Notes: generated from the letters alone by a model not told the origin. 64,000 nucleotides of DNA from Isochrysis galbana (GCA_018136815.1 CM030937.1:3833820-3897819), one strand, 5' to 3'; positions 17,086-28,795 are shown, numbered from the stretch's first letter. Numbers and translations: made by a program.

Positions 17086-19569
17086 TTGTTGTCGTTCCAA
17101 CCTGGGGATACTACCCTAGGTTGCGATCCCGTCGTTCCCGAAGTTCGCGTTTTCGTTTCAGTCGTTCAATCGATCCGGAGTCAACCTCAGCTGCTCATAT
17201 GTGGTGGGGACGATTCGACTCCGGGAGTTCCGTTCTCTCTCGCCGTTCGTTCGCTACCTCCTTCGTCGCTCTCGTCGTTCTCGAATCATTCGTTCAATGC
17301 TCTCGATTTCGAGCGCTCAACGCTAATTCTTGCCTTGAGCTCCGTCGCTGCCGATCCGTCTGCTGTCGCCAGTCAAATCTTGGATGGACTGGCCAATTCG
17401 TTCCCTCGAGACTCGCCTTTAAGCTGCCTTGGCCGTGCTAGCGAGGTTAGCCCCTCCGGATGGACGGTGGCCTACACCCTCGCTGTTCGCCGTTGGCTCG
17501 CGCCGCCTACGATGGTTGCACCAACCCGATTGGGTTGGCGACCGCTACCGACTAGCTTGTTTGATGAATCTTCCTTAGCTGACGAAGGGGTGTTCGCCAA
17601 CATACCCTCCGTCGTGCAACGCGCATTCCGCCGATTGTTCCGTTCTCGACCCGCTCTATTCTCGTCCGACTCTCTTCCGGCCGTCGTGTCCCGTTCTTTT
17701 CAGATGGTTCGCACCTTGGCCGCCGCGTCTCCGTCCATTCCGGTCACTCGCAGTCCCGTTTCCGTTTCCGCTGTCGTTCCGCTCTGCCAGCTTTCAGTGT
17801 GCCTGACTTTGGTTCCGGCCGCTGAAGATTTGCTCGTACATCTCGCGCGCACTCGCCCTTCCTTGAAGGAGGGCGAGACCCTCTCGTACGTTATCGATCT
17901 CGCTTTCCAACGCGCCGCCGCCCACGGTGCCGCGCACGTAATGCCGAAAGATATTGCCGAGGCGGCGCAGCTTGTTCTGCGCCCTAGCCGATCGCCTGAG
18001 TCTCCAGCTCAGGTGCTACCTATCCACTTCGACGAAATTTGTGTCACACTCAGAGACGTAAGGCGTGACGTCGAGGCCGTGCAGACCGACGGCATCTCGC
18101 CTCCTCGCGTCTTGATTATCGGCGAGACGAGTGGAGTAGTCTCGTCCATGTTTTTGCTTGCTGGCGCTGATGTGGCGACGTGCGATTTGTTTCCGTCCGA
18201 CGTCGACTATGTTCCGCACTTCGAAGGGGACGCGGATCTCGTCCAAGACCTCGGATGGGACTTGATTATCGCGCACCCGCCGTGTACCTATCTCTCGAAC
18301 GCTGGCTTAAGGTGGATCCACTCCAACCCGCAGCGCATGTCCGATACGATCTCCGCCGCAAAGCAATTCCGCCGTCGCCTGAACGCCGGGGCTCCGTTTC
18401 TAGCGGTGGAGAACCCGAAAATGCACCACTACGCTAAGTCTCTACTCGGGGGTCTCGAAGCTACGCAATATGTCCATCCATGGCAACATGGAACGGGGCA
18501 CACTAAGGCTACGGGACTCTACCTTTCGCCCAACTTTCCTCCGCTCATGCCGACTTGCATTGTTCCTGGTCGCCAGCACGCAATGGCAAACCTTCCCATG
18601 TCCCCTCATCGCGGCTCGATGCGCAGCCGCACCTACGTGGGCATCGCCGGTGCGATGGCGATGCAATGGATGCCCGTCATTCTGGACTATTGCCGCCGTA
18701 CTCCTTCTCGTCCGGCCACGTCCGCCGCCTCTCTCCTATCTCAAGCGCGTGACCTACAATCAAGCCAGTTGGCGGCTCAGGCTGGTTCCAGTTCCAGTTC
18801 CGAGCCTTCGAATGTTTCGAGCGTCGCCGCGATTGATATGGGGTGGCGGCCGTGGCTAGGGTCGCCCCGCTCGTCGTTGTTACCCGTCCGTCCCGCTCGG
18901 ATGATTCGCAAGGTCCGCAACCGCTGGCGTGTATGGACGGCGGTGCGCGGGGCGCAAGGCTCGATATCGTATACCTGGCTGCCGTTGTCTCCGTCGCTGG
19001 CGTCGGCTCTCGACGCAGAAGTTCGCCTTCACTCGTCTGCGGTGGAGGAGGAGCCGTTGCCGATCCTTGCTCCCTCTCCCTCTCCCTCGTCCTCATTGCC
19101 GTTCGTTCCGATGCCTCCTCTCTTGGAGACGTGTGCCTCCGTTTCCTTTCCGGACACGTTCACGCCAAAGGGCTGGCATGCTGCCTTGCGTCTTACCTGG
19201 TCGGACCAGGAACGCCTCGCTCTTCTCCCTACGCCGCCATGTCGCCTAGGCTTGGGTGCCCTGCCGGACTTGCACCCACCGCTGCCTCCGCTCGATCGCC
19301 CTGCTCGCCGCTCCGTTGCTGACGTCATTGCCGACCATAGGCAGCGGCACGCCGCCTTCGTTCCCTCGGGTTTCACACCTGCTCTCAACCAGCCTGCTGT
19401 CGTCGCTTCTTTGACCAGGGAGGTACCGGCGAGGCTTGTCTCCGACACGCCGCCAAGCCTATACCCCGCCACTGCCTGTACGTTCGCGATCTCATCGTTT
19501 GCCGTCACTCCGCCACGGGCCCTACTCGTTATATCGTCGATTCCGCCCTCGCCGTCAACAAGACTCTAG
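17086..19569 (+). CDS. Retrotransposon ORF with phage-like DNA cytosine methyltransferase domain
   Basis: 827 codons, open from 17086 (no upstream ATG in frame). Residues about 340-555 form a methyltransferase-like domain: VLIIGETSG with ...GADVATCDLFPSD (SAM-binding motif I region), WDLIIAHPPCTYLSNAG with the putative catalytic Cys at residue 400, AVENPKMHHYA (ENP, residues 442-444), PWQHGTGHTKATGLYL, and MRSRTYVGIAGAMAMQW near residue 512. This motif order is the one I know from small phage and prophage C5-type DNA methylases (their CEFSG, AHPPCTYL, ENP and RSxTYxGIA motifs). Residues 1-330 and 560-827 are not recognised. The ORF lies between gag and protease, overlapping the protease frame by about 130 nt in a -1 relation. 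The domain is absent from element 1. Enzyme activity is not shown. Confidence 0.75.
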   Translation: MLSFQPGDTTLGCDPVVPEVRVFVSVVQSIRSQPQLLICGGDDSTPGVPFSLAVRSLPPSSLSSFSNHSFNALDFERSTLILALSSVAADPSAVASQILDGLANSFPRDSPLSCLGRASEVSPSGWTVAYTLAVRRWLAPPTMVAPTRLGWRPLPTSLFDESSLADEGVFANIPSVVQRAFRRLFRSRPALFSSDSLPAVVSRSFQMVRTLAAASPSIPVTRSPVSVSAVVPLCQLSVCLTLVPAAEDLLVHLARTRPSLKEGETLSYVIDLAFQRAAAHGAAHVMPKDIAEAAQLVLRPSRSPESPAQVLPIHFDEICVTLRDVRRDVEAVQTDGISPPRVLIIGETSGVVSSMFLLAGADVATCDLFPSDVDYVPHFEGDADLVQDLGWDLIIAHPPCTYLSNAGLRWIHSNPQRMSDTISAAKQFRRRLNAGAPFLAVENPKMHHYAKSLLGGLEATQYVHPWQHGTGHTKATGLYLSPNFPPLMPTCIVPGRQHAMANLPMSPHRGSMRSRTYVGIAGAMAMQWMPVILDYCRRTPSRPATSAASLLSQARDLQSSQLAAQAGSSSSSEPSNVSSVAAIDMGWRPWLGSPRSSLLPVRPARMIRKVRNRWRVWTAVRGAQGSISYTWLPLSPSLASALDAEVRLHSSAVEEEPLPILAPSPSPSSSLPFVPMPPLLETCASVSFPDTFTPKGWHAALRLTWSDQERLALLPTPPCRLGLGALPDLHPPLPPLDRPARRSVADVIADHRQRHAAFVPSGFTPALNQPAVVASLTREVPARLVSDTPPSLYPATACTFAISSFAVTPPRALLVISSIPPSPSTRL

Positions 19570-22500
19570 CCGACACGGGAGCCGGTCCCTCGGTTGTAAC
19601 CACCGAGCTGTTGGCCACACTGCCCCGCGACGCTTGCGTCTTAGTCGAACATGCTTCGGACCGACCTGCCGTTGTCGGACCGGATGGTAACCCCCTCCGT
19701 ACCCGCGGCTACGCCACGTTGGTCTTCTCTCTCTCCGGTGTCGAATTCCGACACCGTTTCCTCGTCGTCGAAGGCGCACCTATGCTTCTCCTGGGAAACG
19801 ATTTCCTGGAAGCATACGCCGCCTGTATCGAACTGTCGCCGGATGCTGGGTGTGATAGCCGCTTGACCCTTATGGTCAACAATCGTCGCGTTCCGTCCCT
19901 CGTCTCCACTCGCCCTCGTCTCTCCTCTGCACCGCTTGTCGCCGTGATCTCCGCCGACTCGCCACGGGCAGAGGAGTCGTCGCTCGTTCCTATCTCGGAC
20001 AACGTTTCATCCCGCCAGGCTCACGGCGAGTCGCCGCCGGCAATGTCGACTTCGGTTCCATTGCCCCCTCTCGATCCCGAGCTTGAGCCGCCCCCTCGTC
20101 TCGACTTCACTCGCAGTCCACCTTCGTCTCCTAACCGTTCGTCTGCCGCCGTCGAAATTGAGCCACTCTTCGCCGACGTCTCTACGTCGGCCGTTGCGTC
20201 GAAAGAGTTCGCTCTGTACACCAGGCAGCCTATCACTATCCCCTCGCGATCGAGGGGTACGTTCTCCGTTCGCCTGCCGCTGGAGATCATCGAAAACTAC
20301 CCCGACTCCGCCATCCTCGTCGACCGTCTACCACCCCGTGACGGCCTCGATTCTCCTCCAATGGTCGCCACTAGCGTCGAAACCCCAACTCCGGAGGGGG
20401 AGGTGCTGATCACGGTCTGGAACCTGGCACCACGTCCTGTAACCCTTCCTGCGTACTCGCCGGTGGCGTCAGCCTACATCGAGTACAAGTTGCACGAGGC
20501 TCGGCCGACGGTCGCCGGCGATAGGGACGACCCCGAGTCCTCGCTCACTGAGGCACAGCGCGCGCTCCTCGACGCTATCACCATCGATCCCGACAAGCAA
20601 TTGTCGCCGTCCCAGAGGCAGCGCGTACGCTGCCTGCTGGCACGGCATATCGACGCGTTCGCTCTCGACCCGAAGAACCCTCGGCACACGCACGTCATGG
20701 AGGTCGAGCTGCCTCTCCTCCCCGGTGCTACAGCCCACCGGCACGCTCCGTCCAAGATGGGCGACGAGGGCCGTGCCATCGTCGACAAGCACGTCGCCGA
20801 GATGGAGGCGGCAGGCATCATTCGTAAGTCCAATTCGCCATGGGCTTCGCGGTCGTCCTCGTCGGCAAGAAGGACGGATCCGTTCGCTTCTGTGTCGATT
20901 ATCGCGACACGAACTCGAAGCTTCGTATCTCGGATAGTCCTCTCCCGCTCACCGTCGAAGCTATCGATCGTCTATCTCGGGCCAAGGCTCTCGAGATTCT
21001 TTGTTTCTCTGCCTGCTCGATCTCGCCTCCGGCTTCTGGTGTCTGCCTATCAAGGAGGAGGACAAACCCATCACGGCGTTCTGCACCCATCGCCAGAAGT
21101 ACGAGTTCAACTACCTCCCGTTCGGCGTCCAATCCGGCCCTTCCTACATGTGTCGTCTCATGGATGCGGTGCTCCAGGGCCTCGCGTGGGAGATTTGCAT
21201 GCCGTACCTGGACGACATCGGAATTTGGTCGACAGGCACAGGTAGCACGCTTGAGGAACGCATCGACACCTCCTTCGAGCAAATGCTTCACCGTCTCGAT
21301 CTCGTTCTCGAGCGTCTCCGATGGGCTGGTCTCTCATGCAAGGCCTCCAAGTGCATCTTGTTCGCTATCAAGGGCGAATACCTCGGGCACGTCGTGTCTC
21401 GTCGTGGTCTCGAGATGGACCCCAAGAAAGTCGAGGCGGTACGCTCGATCGATCCGCGTCACATCGATTCGCTCGAAAAGGTTCGCTCGTTTCTCGGCCT
21501 TTGTTCGTACTACCGTCGGTTCATCAAGGGCTTCGCGCACGTCGCGGCCCCTCTCACCGACCTTACTCGTACGGGCGTCGACGTGGCTACCGTCTCTCAG
21601 TCGCCTGAGTGCCAGACAGCGATCCGTCGCCTCATCGATCTCATCACGTCTGCTCCAGTGTTGGCTGCGCCTCGTCACGACAAGGAGTTCATCGTCAAAA
21701 CGGACGCGGCCAGTACCCTGGGTATCGGCGGAATCCTGTCGCAGGTTGACGACCACGGACACGAGCATGTCGTTGCGTATTACGGTCGCCGCCTCACCGC
21801 CGCGGAGCGTCATTGGACCACCACCGAGGTGGAGCTTCTTGCTGCCTTGGAAAGCATTCGCACTTGGCGACCGTACCTTTGGGGCCGGCACTTCCGCCTC
21901 GTCATCGATCACCAAGCTCTCCGTTGGTTGCACACCATGAAGGACACCGTCCAGGGTGGGCCGGCGTCGCGTCTGATGCGCTGGGCGCTCAAGTTGTCCG
22001 AGTATCGCTTCACCGTCGAGCACAAGCCGGGCGCTAATCACAAAGACGCGGATGGCGTGTCACGCTTGGTGGCTGCAGACGATGGGACGTCGGAGACGTC
22101 CGCTCCTAAGCAGGGGGGTGGGCAGCTGCTAGCCGCCGTCGTCCCTAACTCTCGCTCCACCACGGCATCGAATAATCAGTCGCCAGCCGTCGCCGCCTCT
22201 CGTTCTCGTACCACCACGGCATCCAGTCTGCAAGCTGACGAACGATCGTCCAGGATGTCCTCTACGACCAGGGATTCTATCAACCTCTCCTACCTCGACG
22301 TCGGTACACCTAACGCCGAGGCGCTCAAAGAGGCACAGGCCGAGGACCCCGACTGCCACGACCTCATCCGCTTTCTCTCTTCCGCTCCTCATAACCCCGA
22401 CCTCGACCATCGTCGCTTGCGTTGGCTTAGTCGCGAATATTCTCGATGCCTGTTGCGATCTGGACTACTCTACCGACGAGTGCCGGCGAGAGACGGCGAG

Positions 22501-23798
22501 AAGCTCTGCCTCTACGTGCCGAAGACGATGCGCCGCGCCTACCTCGAAGCCTTTCACGACCACCTGTGCCACCTCGGCGACAACCGAATGGCGCGCCTTC
22601 TACGAGACCGATATTTTGGCCTGGCATGAACGCAGACGTCTCTGAGCACGTTCGCCAATGCCACGAGTGCACTTTAGCTAAGCCACCCTTCCGCCACCTC
22701 GCAGACCCCAAGGGACCGCAGGTCGGCGCCTATCCGTTCGACATCGTCTTCTGCGACGTCGTCTCGATGGCTCCTACGCACGACTTCATCAAGGGCTCTC
22801 GAGGCTTCGACAAGCTCCTCGTTTTCGTGGACTCGCTCACTCGTTGGATCGAGGCGGCCCCTCACAACGGCGACCCCTCGAGTGCCGACGCTCTTCACGC
22901 CTTCATGTCATACGTCGTTTCTCGGCACGGAGTACCAAGGCAACTCCGCTCGGACTCCGGCAGCAACCTTGCTAGTCAACTTACCTCGATCATCCTCGAG
23001 CGCACTGGCACCGACTTGCGGCCAAGCACACCTCATCATCACGAGAGTGTGGGCCTGGTGGAACGAGCTCAGCAGACCTTGATCAACATGGCTCGTGCTA
23101 CCGATGAAGGCGGCGGTCATTGGGTCGATCATCTCCCGTTCTTTTTAATGAGCATGCGCGCTTCCGCCAATCGCATAACCCGCATGTCGCCTGCTGCCTT
23201 GCTCTATGGCCGTGAGCTTCGCCTGCCTGCCCAGCTTTCTGATCCATCTGAGACTGGTCCATCTCCCGAGTTACCTCAGGAAATTCGCTCGTACGCTTGG
23301 AAAATGCATTGTCGTTTAAAGGCGGCGTGGGCCGCAGCTTATGATGCAACTTTAGAGTCTCAAGCCGACGCACTCGCTGACACGCTACGCACTCACTCTC
23401 CCCCCATCCAATTCGCTCCAGGTGATAGGGTGGTTCGCAAGATTCCAGGACTCCGCAACAAGCTCCTCTACCACTACAGCGGACCATATCGCATTGCCGA
23501 GGCGCTTGGCGCTGGCCGCTACCGACTACGCGACCAAGAAAATCGCCTCCTCTCCGAGGAGGTGCATGTGACTAACCTCCGTCCCTACTATACCCTCACA
23601 GATGAAGATCCCGTCCAAGCAGACGAGTATCTGGTTGATGCACTTCTTGACCGCAAGGTCGAGGCGATTCCAGACAGTACCTCGTCAAATGGCGTGCTAC
23701 GCGAAAGCTGCGGCCACATGGAGCCGCTAGCCGAACTGCTTCGCCGCTGCGATCGCTCGTCACCCCTATATGATGCTCACCCTTCCCCCTCTTCGTAA
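19440..23798 (+). pseudogene. pol: protease, RT, RNase H, integrase, chromodomain, frameshifted (element 2)
   Basis: Protease: LADTGAGPSVV at about 19566 and LLLGNDFLE at about 19788. RT: VDKHVAEMEAAGIIRKSNSPW, then in another frame AVVLVGKKDGSVRFCVDYRD, then in a third frame LLDLASGFW and YLDDIGIW (catalytic DD at 21210-21215). RNase H: FIVKTDAASTLGIGG through HKDADGVSRL (21688-22070). Integrase: HDHLC...CHEC zinc module, FCDVVSM, SDSGSN and GLVERAQQ as the DDE elements. Apparent single-base frameshifts lie near 20850, 21000 and 22617. The chromodomain after 23625 (DEYLVDALLDRK) is also frame-broken, whereas the copy in element 1 is intact. The likely reading is a mutated copy, but assembly indels cannot be excluded. 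Confidence 0.85.
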
Positions 23799-23799
23799 G

Positions 23800-24562
23800 C
23801 CTCAGATGAGAAAGCGGGCTGCAGAATCACAATCTCAGACCGTCTCAGCCCCGCCGACGTGCACGCGATCGACTCCCGTGGATCCGAGACCACCGCTCGG
23901 ATCATCAGGCCCCGGCCGCTCGCCTCGTTCGCACCGTCCTCGCACAGTGCCCCATTGCTCATTCTCCCATTGCCCGTCTCAGCCCGCCCTCTGTTCCAAC
24001 CCTGCAGGTCCAATGATGCGGCCAGCACGCGGTCTTCGTCCTCGGGCAGTGGTGGTACTCGTCGGGATCGTCGCGCGGTTCCCCGTGGTTTGGCTCCCAC
24101 TCATTTGCGCACGCTGCCCTTGCCTCGCCTACCTTCGTTCGCTGTCGCTCCGAGGCTCTCGCACGCCTGTCGCCATCGGATCGCACCCTCGTCTCTCTGC
24201 TCGATACACCCTCTGCGTTCTTCTGACAGTCGCGACTGTCACGCCCCTCCGATATCTCTCAACGCCGTCGTTTACGTTTGATCGCGGTACGGGAACGTAC
24301 GGGAATTCTTTTCCAGTTCCCCCCCCGCGGTCGCCGAATTTTCCCCCCGCGGTCGCCGAATAGTTCCCCCCGCGGGAAGAGAGGTATGGCTCGCCCCCTT
24401 TCGACCACGGAGGATGGATCTCCCTCCCTTTCGCTGCGCTCTGTCAGGAGACCCCGTACCTCGTCGTTTAGCTCGCGCGTGACGTGCCGAGCCCGTCGTG
24501 ATATCTCGCCGCCTTTTGCCGTTGGCCGTTCGACTACTCATATATCGAAGAACAGGAGACGC
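23800..24562. other. 3' non-coding part of element 2
   Basis: Matches the region 5530-6323 of element 1 with small indels, including the CCCCCGCGG(T/C)CGCCGAATTTTCC repeats near 24330. It ends at the assembly gap where further element sequence and the 3' LTR are expected. Confidence 0.8.
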
Positions 24563-24662
24563 NNNNNNNNNNNNNNNNNNNNNNNNNNNNNNNNNNNNNN
24601 NNNNNNNNNNNNNNNNNNNNNNNNNNNNNNNNNNNNNNNNNNNNNNNNNNNNNNNNNNNNNN
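24563..24662. other. Assembly gap (100 N)
   Basis: Exactly 100 N, the usual placeholder for a gap of unknown size. It begins inside element 2 and ends in the 3' flank of the glucokinase gene, so the missing sequence should include the rest of element 2 and its 3' LTR. Confidence 0.99.
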
Positions 24663-24744
24663 CACGATGAAGCTCAAATGCTTCTCGAGTGTGACTCTAG
24701 AATAGAATCAAGCGTAACCGGCTGTTTTAGAATGCCTCTTCTTC

Positions 24745-26025
24745 TCACGATTCTAGAAGCATTGACACAGCAGCATAGAGCGCGCCTCGCTCACCAGTGT
24801 CCTCTGTGAGCACGAGATACAGGGGAACTTGCTCAACCGTAGGCGAGAGGCGCCCCTTATCCTTGTATGCAGTGTAAAATGTCTTGCTCTCGATCCATTC
24901 GGGATTCTTAGCAGCGATGCCTCCTGAGATGTATAGACCCCCAAAGGGCATCCATTTGAGGGCTGCGACACCGACCTCTGAGCCATAGCATTCCGAGAAA
25001 ACATCGACGGCTTTCTGGCAGACATAGTCGCCACCTCTCGCACCACGTGCGACGACAGCACCCTTCATGTGCTTTGGAGCATCTGTGTACTCCTTATCAA
25101 CATCTTTGCTCACATGGTCCTCATATGCCCAGTGCTGACGTAAGAAGAAATAAATGTTGGCCAGGCCCGGGCCCGAAACAACACGCTCGACACTGACTCG
25201 CTTGCGGCGCGATCCATCGAGGAACGACGAATCCTGTGTATCGTATAGTCTGACAAGCTGATCACGCAAATCATGAGTTAGAGGTGAGCGTGGTGCAAAC
25301 TCAGCATGTCCGCCCTCCGATGGGTAGCACGTGTAAGTCCCACGGCTGTCCGCAGTCAGGAAGCACTCCCCGAGCCCAGTCCCTGCACCCACGCAGGCGA
25401 TGGGCGCTCCTGGCCGCGGCATCGCATCGTTCAGTTTCTTCTTCTCCGAGTCGCGGAGGGTCAACAAGCCATAGCCCTGGGCTTCGAAATCGTTGATCAG
25501 CTTGATCTTTGGGATGCCCAGCTCTTCCCGCAGCACTTTGCCGTCGATTGTCCAGCCGGTCGTCACATTGGTGAAGTTCACCTGTCACGACATGAAGATA
25601 CACGCGCATTCGTGCAAGCCTCCGCAGCGCAGCCTTTGGCAGAGCAGGGTAGAGCCGCGGCTTTGCTGTCGCTGGGCAGACACATGAGCACACGCAGGCG
25701 AGCGCACCTTCTGGTCGGCGGTGATGGCGCCGGCGCATGCGAGGCAGCATGCCGTGGGTAAAAAGCCGCCTGCCTCCTCAAGGAACAACTTGCACACCTC
25801 GCTGAACGACTTCTGCTCCGAGTTGAGGTACTTCTTACTGAAGACGACCTCGCCGTCAGGCGGCTTACCACAGCTGAGGCACTTGCGCTCGGAGACGCGG
25901 AAGAGGACGAGGCGCGTGTTGGTGCCGCCACAGTCGCCTGACATCACCAGGTGGTCGTCCGCCTTGTGCGCCGCCGTGCGCGCGCGCTTGGGCTCGGGGT
26001 GGGAAGCCTCCGACGCCTCGGACAT
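24745..26025 (-). CDS. Glucokinase, bacterial Glk type
   Basis: Two exons, 26025-25708 and 25581-24745, joined in phase 0 by a 126-bp intron (donor AAG|GTGCGC, acceptor GACAG). 384 residues. It phosphorylates glucose with ATP to glucose 6-phosphate. Seen in the protein: GDCGGTNTRLVLF (phosphate-binding loop, about residue 30), VNFTN after the splice, CVGAGTGLGECFLT, the PSEGGHAEFAP motif with the glucose-binding Glu, VVSGPGLANIY, and a C-terminal GALYAAVSMLL. The spliced ...ADQK|VNFTN... joint matches the family continuity, supporting the intron. The first ATG in frame (26025) gives a short N-terminal extension with KRAR and no clear organelle signal. The upstream 26056-26106 is a G-rich tract. 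Confidence 0.9.
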
Positions 26026-26900
<875 letters not shown>

Positions 26901-26923
26901 ATAGTAGTAAGTTAGTTAGTAGT

Positions 26924-27230
26924 CAACTAAGTTTATACTTGGTTCACCCATGGCCCATGGTAGGGCCTGTTTACAGGATAAGTCGGGACTGAGGTCGCCG
27001 CCCACTCGGAGACACAGGAGGAAGAGAGGGAACAGATCACCGGGGGTAGGCGCGGTCCACCGGACCATATCTTAGCCCTTCACCCCAATCCCCCTAGTAG
27101 TGCACGGGGGGAGCCGCCTGATGGCGGGGGGAGAAGGGCTGGGAGCGTGGGGGTGTAGAAAGTTTTCCTACGTGAATAGAAAGTAGAGGGTCCACGGCTG
27201 CGTGCGCGGTGAGACTATTAAAAGGTTTAT
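26924..27230 (+). repeat. Copy of the CAACTAAG short interspersed element
   Basis: Begins CAACTAAGTTTATACTTGG and ends ATTAAAAGGTTTATTAT. Internal part 27027-27215 matches window bases 1-210. No clear target duplication was found at this copy. The remaining stretch to 27745 shows no gene. Confidence 0.65.
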
Positions 27231-27745
27231 TATAATACAGCCAAATACAAATACATATGTCATATGTATTTTGCCTCTGGCCAAATAAATACGGTAAATG
27301 CGTGTTTCCCATCTAGGGCTACGAGCCTATCGCTATCCTATGGGTATGGCTCAGGCCCCAGGCCCACATCCACATCGCAATAATTCTTATGTCTCTGTAA
27401 GTCTGACACTCTGTGAGCTTCTAGCGACTGTTTAAGTCTACCATCTACCAGTTACTCCATCCTTGCGCTTGGCCTGGCGCCTGACGTAGTGCACGCGGGG
27501 GCCCACCCCCCGAAACCGAAGATAGAGGAACGAAGGGGGTAGCGTAAAGGTGGTGAGTGTTTTGGGGTATAGGCGATGACGCGAATCAGAACCTTGAGCG
27601 CGTTGTGTCTTTGTAGCTAGCAGTAGTAGCCTAAATCTTCAGATTCTTTTTTAACACATGGTCACAACTTCTTGTTTCTACTACTACATATCTATGCCTC
27701 GGTAGGAAAGGAATAGAGCCAGTCGTTCGCGCTCTTCAAAGGCAC

Positions 27746-28795
27746 TCATGTGACTGGCTCCCGCTGTGAGCGAGCAGAAAAGTGAACCCTGCAGACGAGT
27801 GCCCCACCACCCGCCTCGAGCGTCAAGGCATCGCCGAAAACCTCCCAATTATCTGCCCTAAGGAGCGTGTTACAGTCCTCGCATCTGAAGCAAGACTTGT
27901 GGAAGACCATGTTGTCTCCTCGATGCGTGCGCGCTAGTTGCCTCTCCATGGCGTAAACGGCACGTCCACACCGGAAACAGTGGCCGCCGCCCCACGCCCG
28001 GCGATGTTCGAGGATCATCCGCGATGTCGCCTCGTGTGCTGCTACGGCAACTGAGCTGAGCGCCTCTCCTCCGAGCGCGTTCCCATCGCCATTTGCACCT
28101 GCTGTACCAGCAGCGATACCGTCCGCCGGAGTAGGGCGCGGGCTATTGACGCGCGGGCTCGCTATGCAACCACCCAATGCATTGCGTCGCTGGGCAAAGT
28201 GCGGTTTGCACAAAGGTTCGCCCTCTGCCCCAAACTCATAGGACTGAATGTTGAGTTTACATGAGCACTGATCGCAACGGAAGCATGGCGCATGCCAGAC
28301 GAGGCCGGCGGCGGGTGAGAGCCGCTCTGCAGCATACACCGTCTTCTCGCACCTGACGCACTTCTCTGCCGACACAGGTGGGCGCCATCCTCGGCGGGGA
28401 GTGGTGCTCGCTGTGCTCCTTGTCGCTGGCTGAATTGAGGTCTGCGCCACGACCGTGATCGTGCCGTCTTTGGCAGCCGGAGAAGGCGAGTCGAGGACCA
28501 TGCCACGCAGTCGGAGCCGATCCACTGTCTGTTTGATCTCCTCGGCCTCCTTGGCCATCGCCTCGTACGTTGCTCGGCCAAGCACGGTGGCGAGGTCGTC
28601 AGCCGAGTGCCGCTTTGCGATGCCCGCCCAGCTCTGGCGGATGAAGGCGCTGGCGCGCTGCTCAAGAGGGAAGAGGTCGTGCGTGCGGCCATACTGTAGG
28701 ACGTCGAGTGCGTTGTCCAGATTGATGATCAGTAGCCGCTCGACCGCGTCGAGGCAGAGCGAAAGGAGCGGTGGGACGCCTCGCTCGCCGACCAT
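27746..28795 (-). CDS. BACK-like plus two LIM domains protein
   Basis: 349 residues, one exon, ATG at 28795. The N-terminal ~75 residues (LLSLCLDAVERLLIINLDNALDVLQYGRTHDLFPLEQRASAFI) resemble the end of a BTB domain running into a BACK domain, the adaptor region of cullin-3 partners. Residues about 144-200 form a first LIM domain (CVRCEKTVYAAERL, WHAPCFRCDQCSCKL, CKPHF). A second LIM domain at about 270-340 has CFRCGRAVYAMERQ, FHKSCFRCEDCNTLL and CRVHF. LIM zinc fingers bind proteins, often of the cytoskeleton. No BTB core is visible upstream, so an upstream exon or a truncated architecture is possible. Precise role unknown. Confidence 0.75.
   Translation of the reverse strand: MVGERGVPPLLSLCLDAVERLLIINLDNALDVLQYGRTHDLFPLEQRASAFIRQSWAGIAKRHSADDLATVLGRATYEAMAKEAEEIKQTVDRLRLRGMVLDSPSPAAKDGTITVVAQTSIQPATRSTASTTPRRGWRPPVSAEKCVRCEKTVYAAERLSPAAGLVWHAPCFRCDQCSCKLNIQSYEFGAEGEPLCKPHFAQRRNALGGCIASPRVNSPRPTPADGIAAGTAGANGDGNALGGEALSSVAVAAHEATSRMILEHRRAWGGGHCFRCGRAVYAMERQLARTHRGDNMVFHKSCFRCEDCNTLLRADNWEVFGDALTLEAGGGALVCRVHFSARSQREPVT

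Larger units (their letters stand above)
13019..24562 (+). mobile_element. Long chromovirus-type LTR retrotransposon carrying a DNA methyltransferase (element 2)
   Basis: Starts with a TG...CA LTR (13019-14142) related to that of element 1 but longer. It contains gag (13972-16902), a methyltransferase ORF (17086-19569), protease, RT, RNase H and integrase (19440 to about 23600), and a decayed chromodomain (about 23610-23800). Its 3' non-coding part matches 5990-6320 of element 1 up to GACGC at 24562, where the assembly gap begins, so the 3' LTR and right target duplication are not visible. Several frameshifts interrupt pol, so this copy is either degenerate or carries base-calling errors. The order gag-MTase-PR-RT-RH-INT-CHD is read directly from the translated frames. 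Confidence 0.9.

Noticed and set aside
19029-19508. Antisense ORFs across gag and pol
   Set aside because: Shadows of the coding frames caused by high GC and biased codon use.
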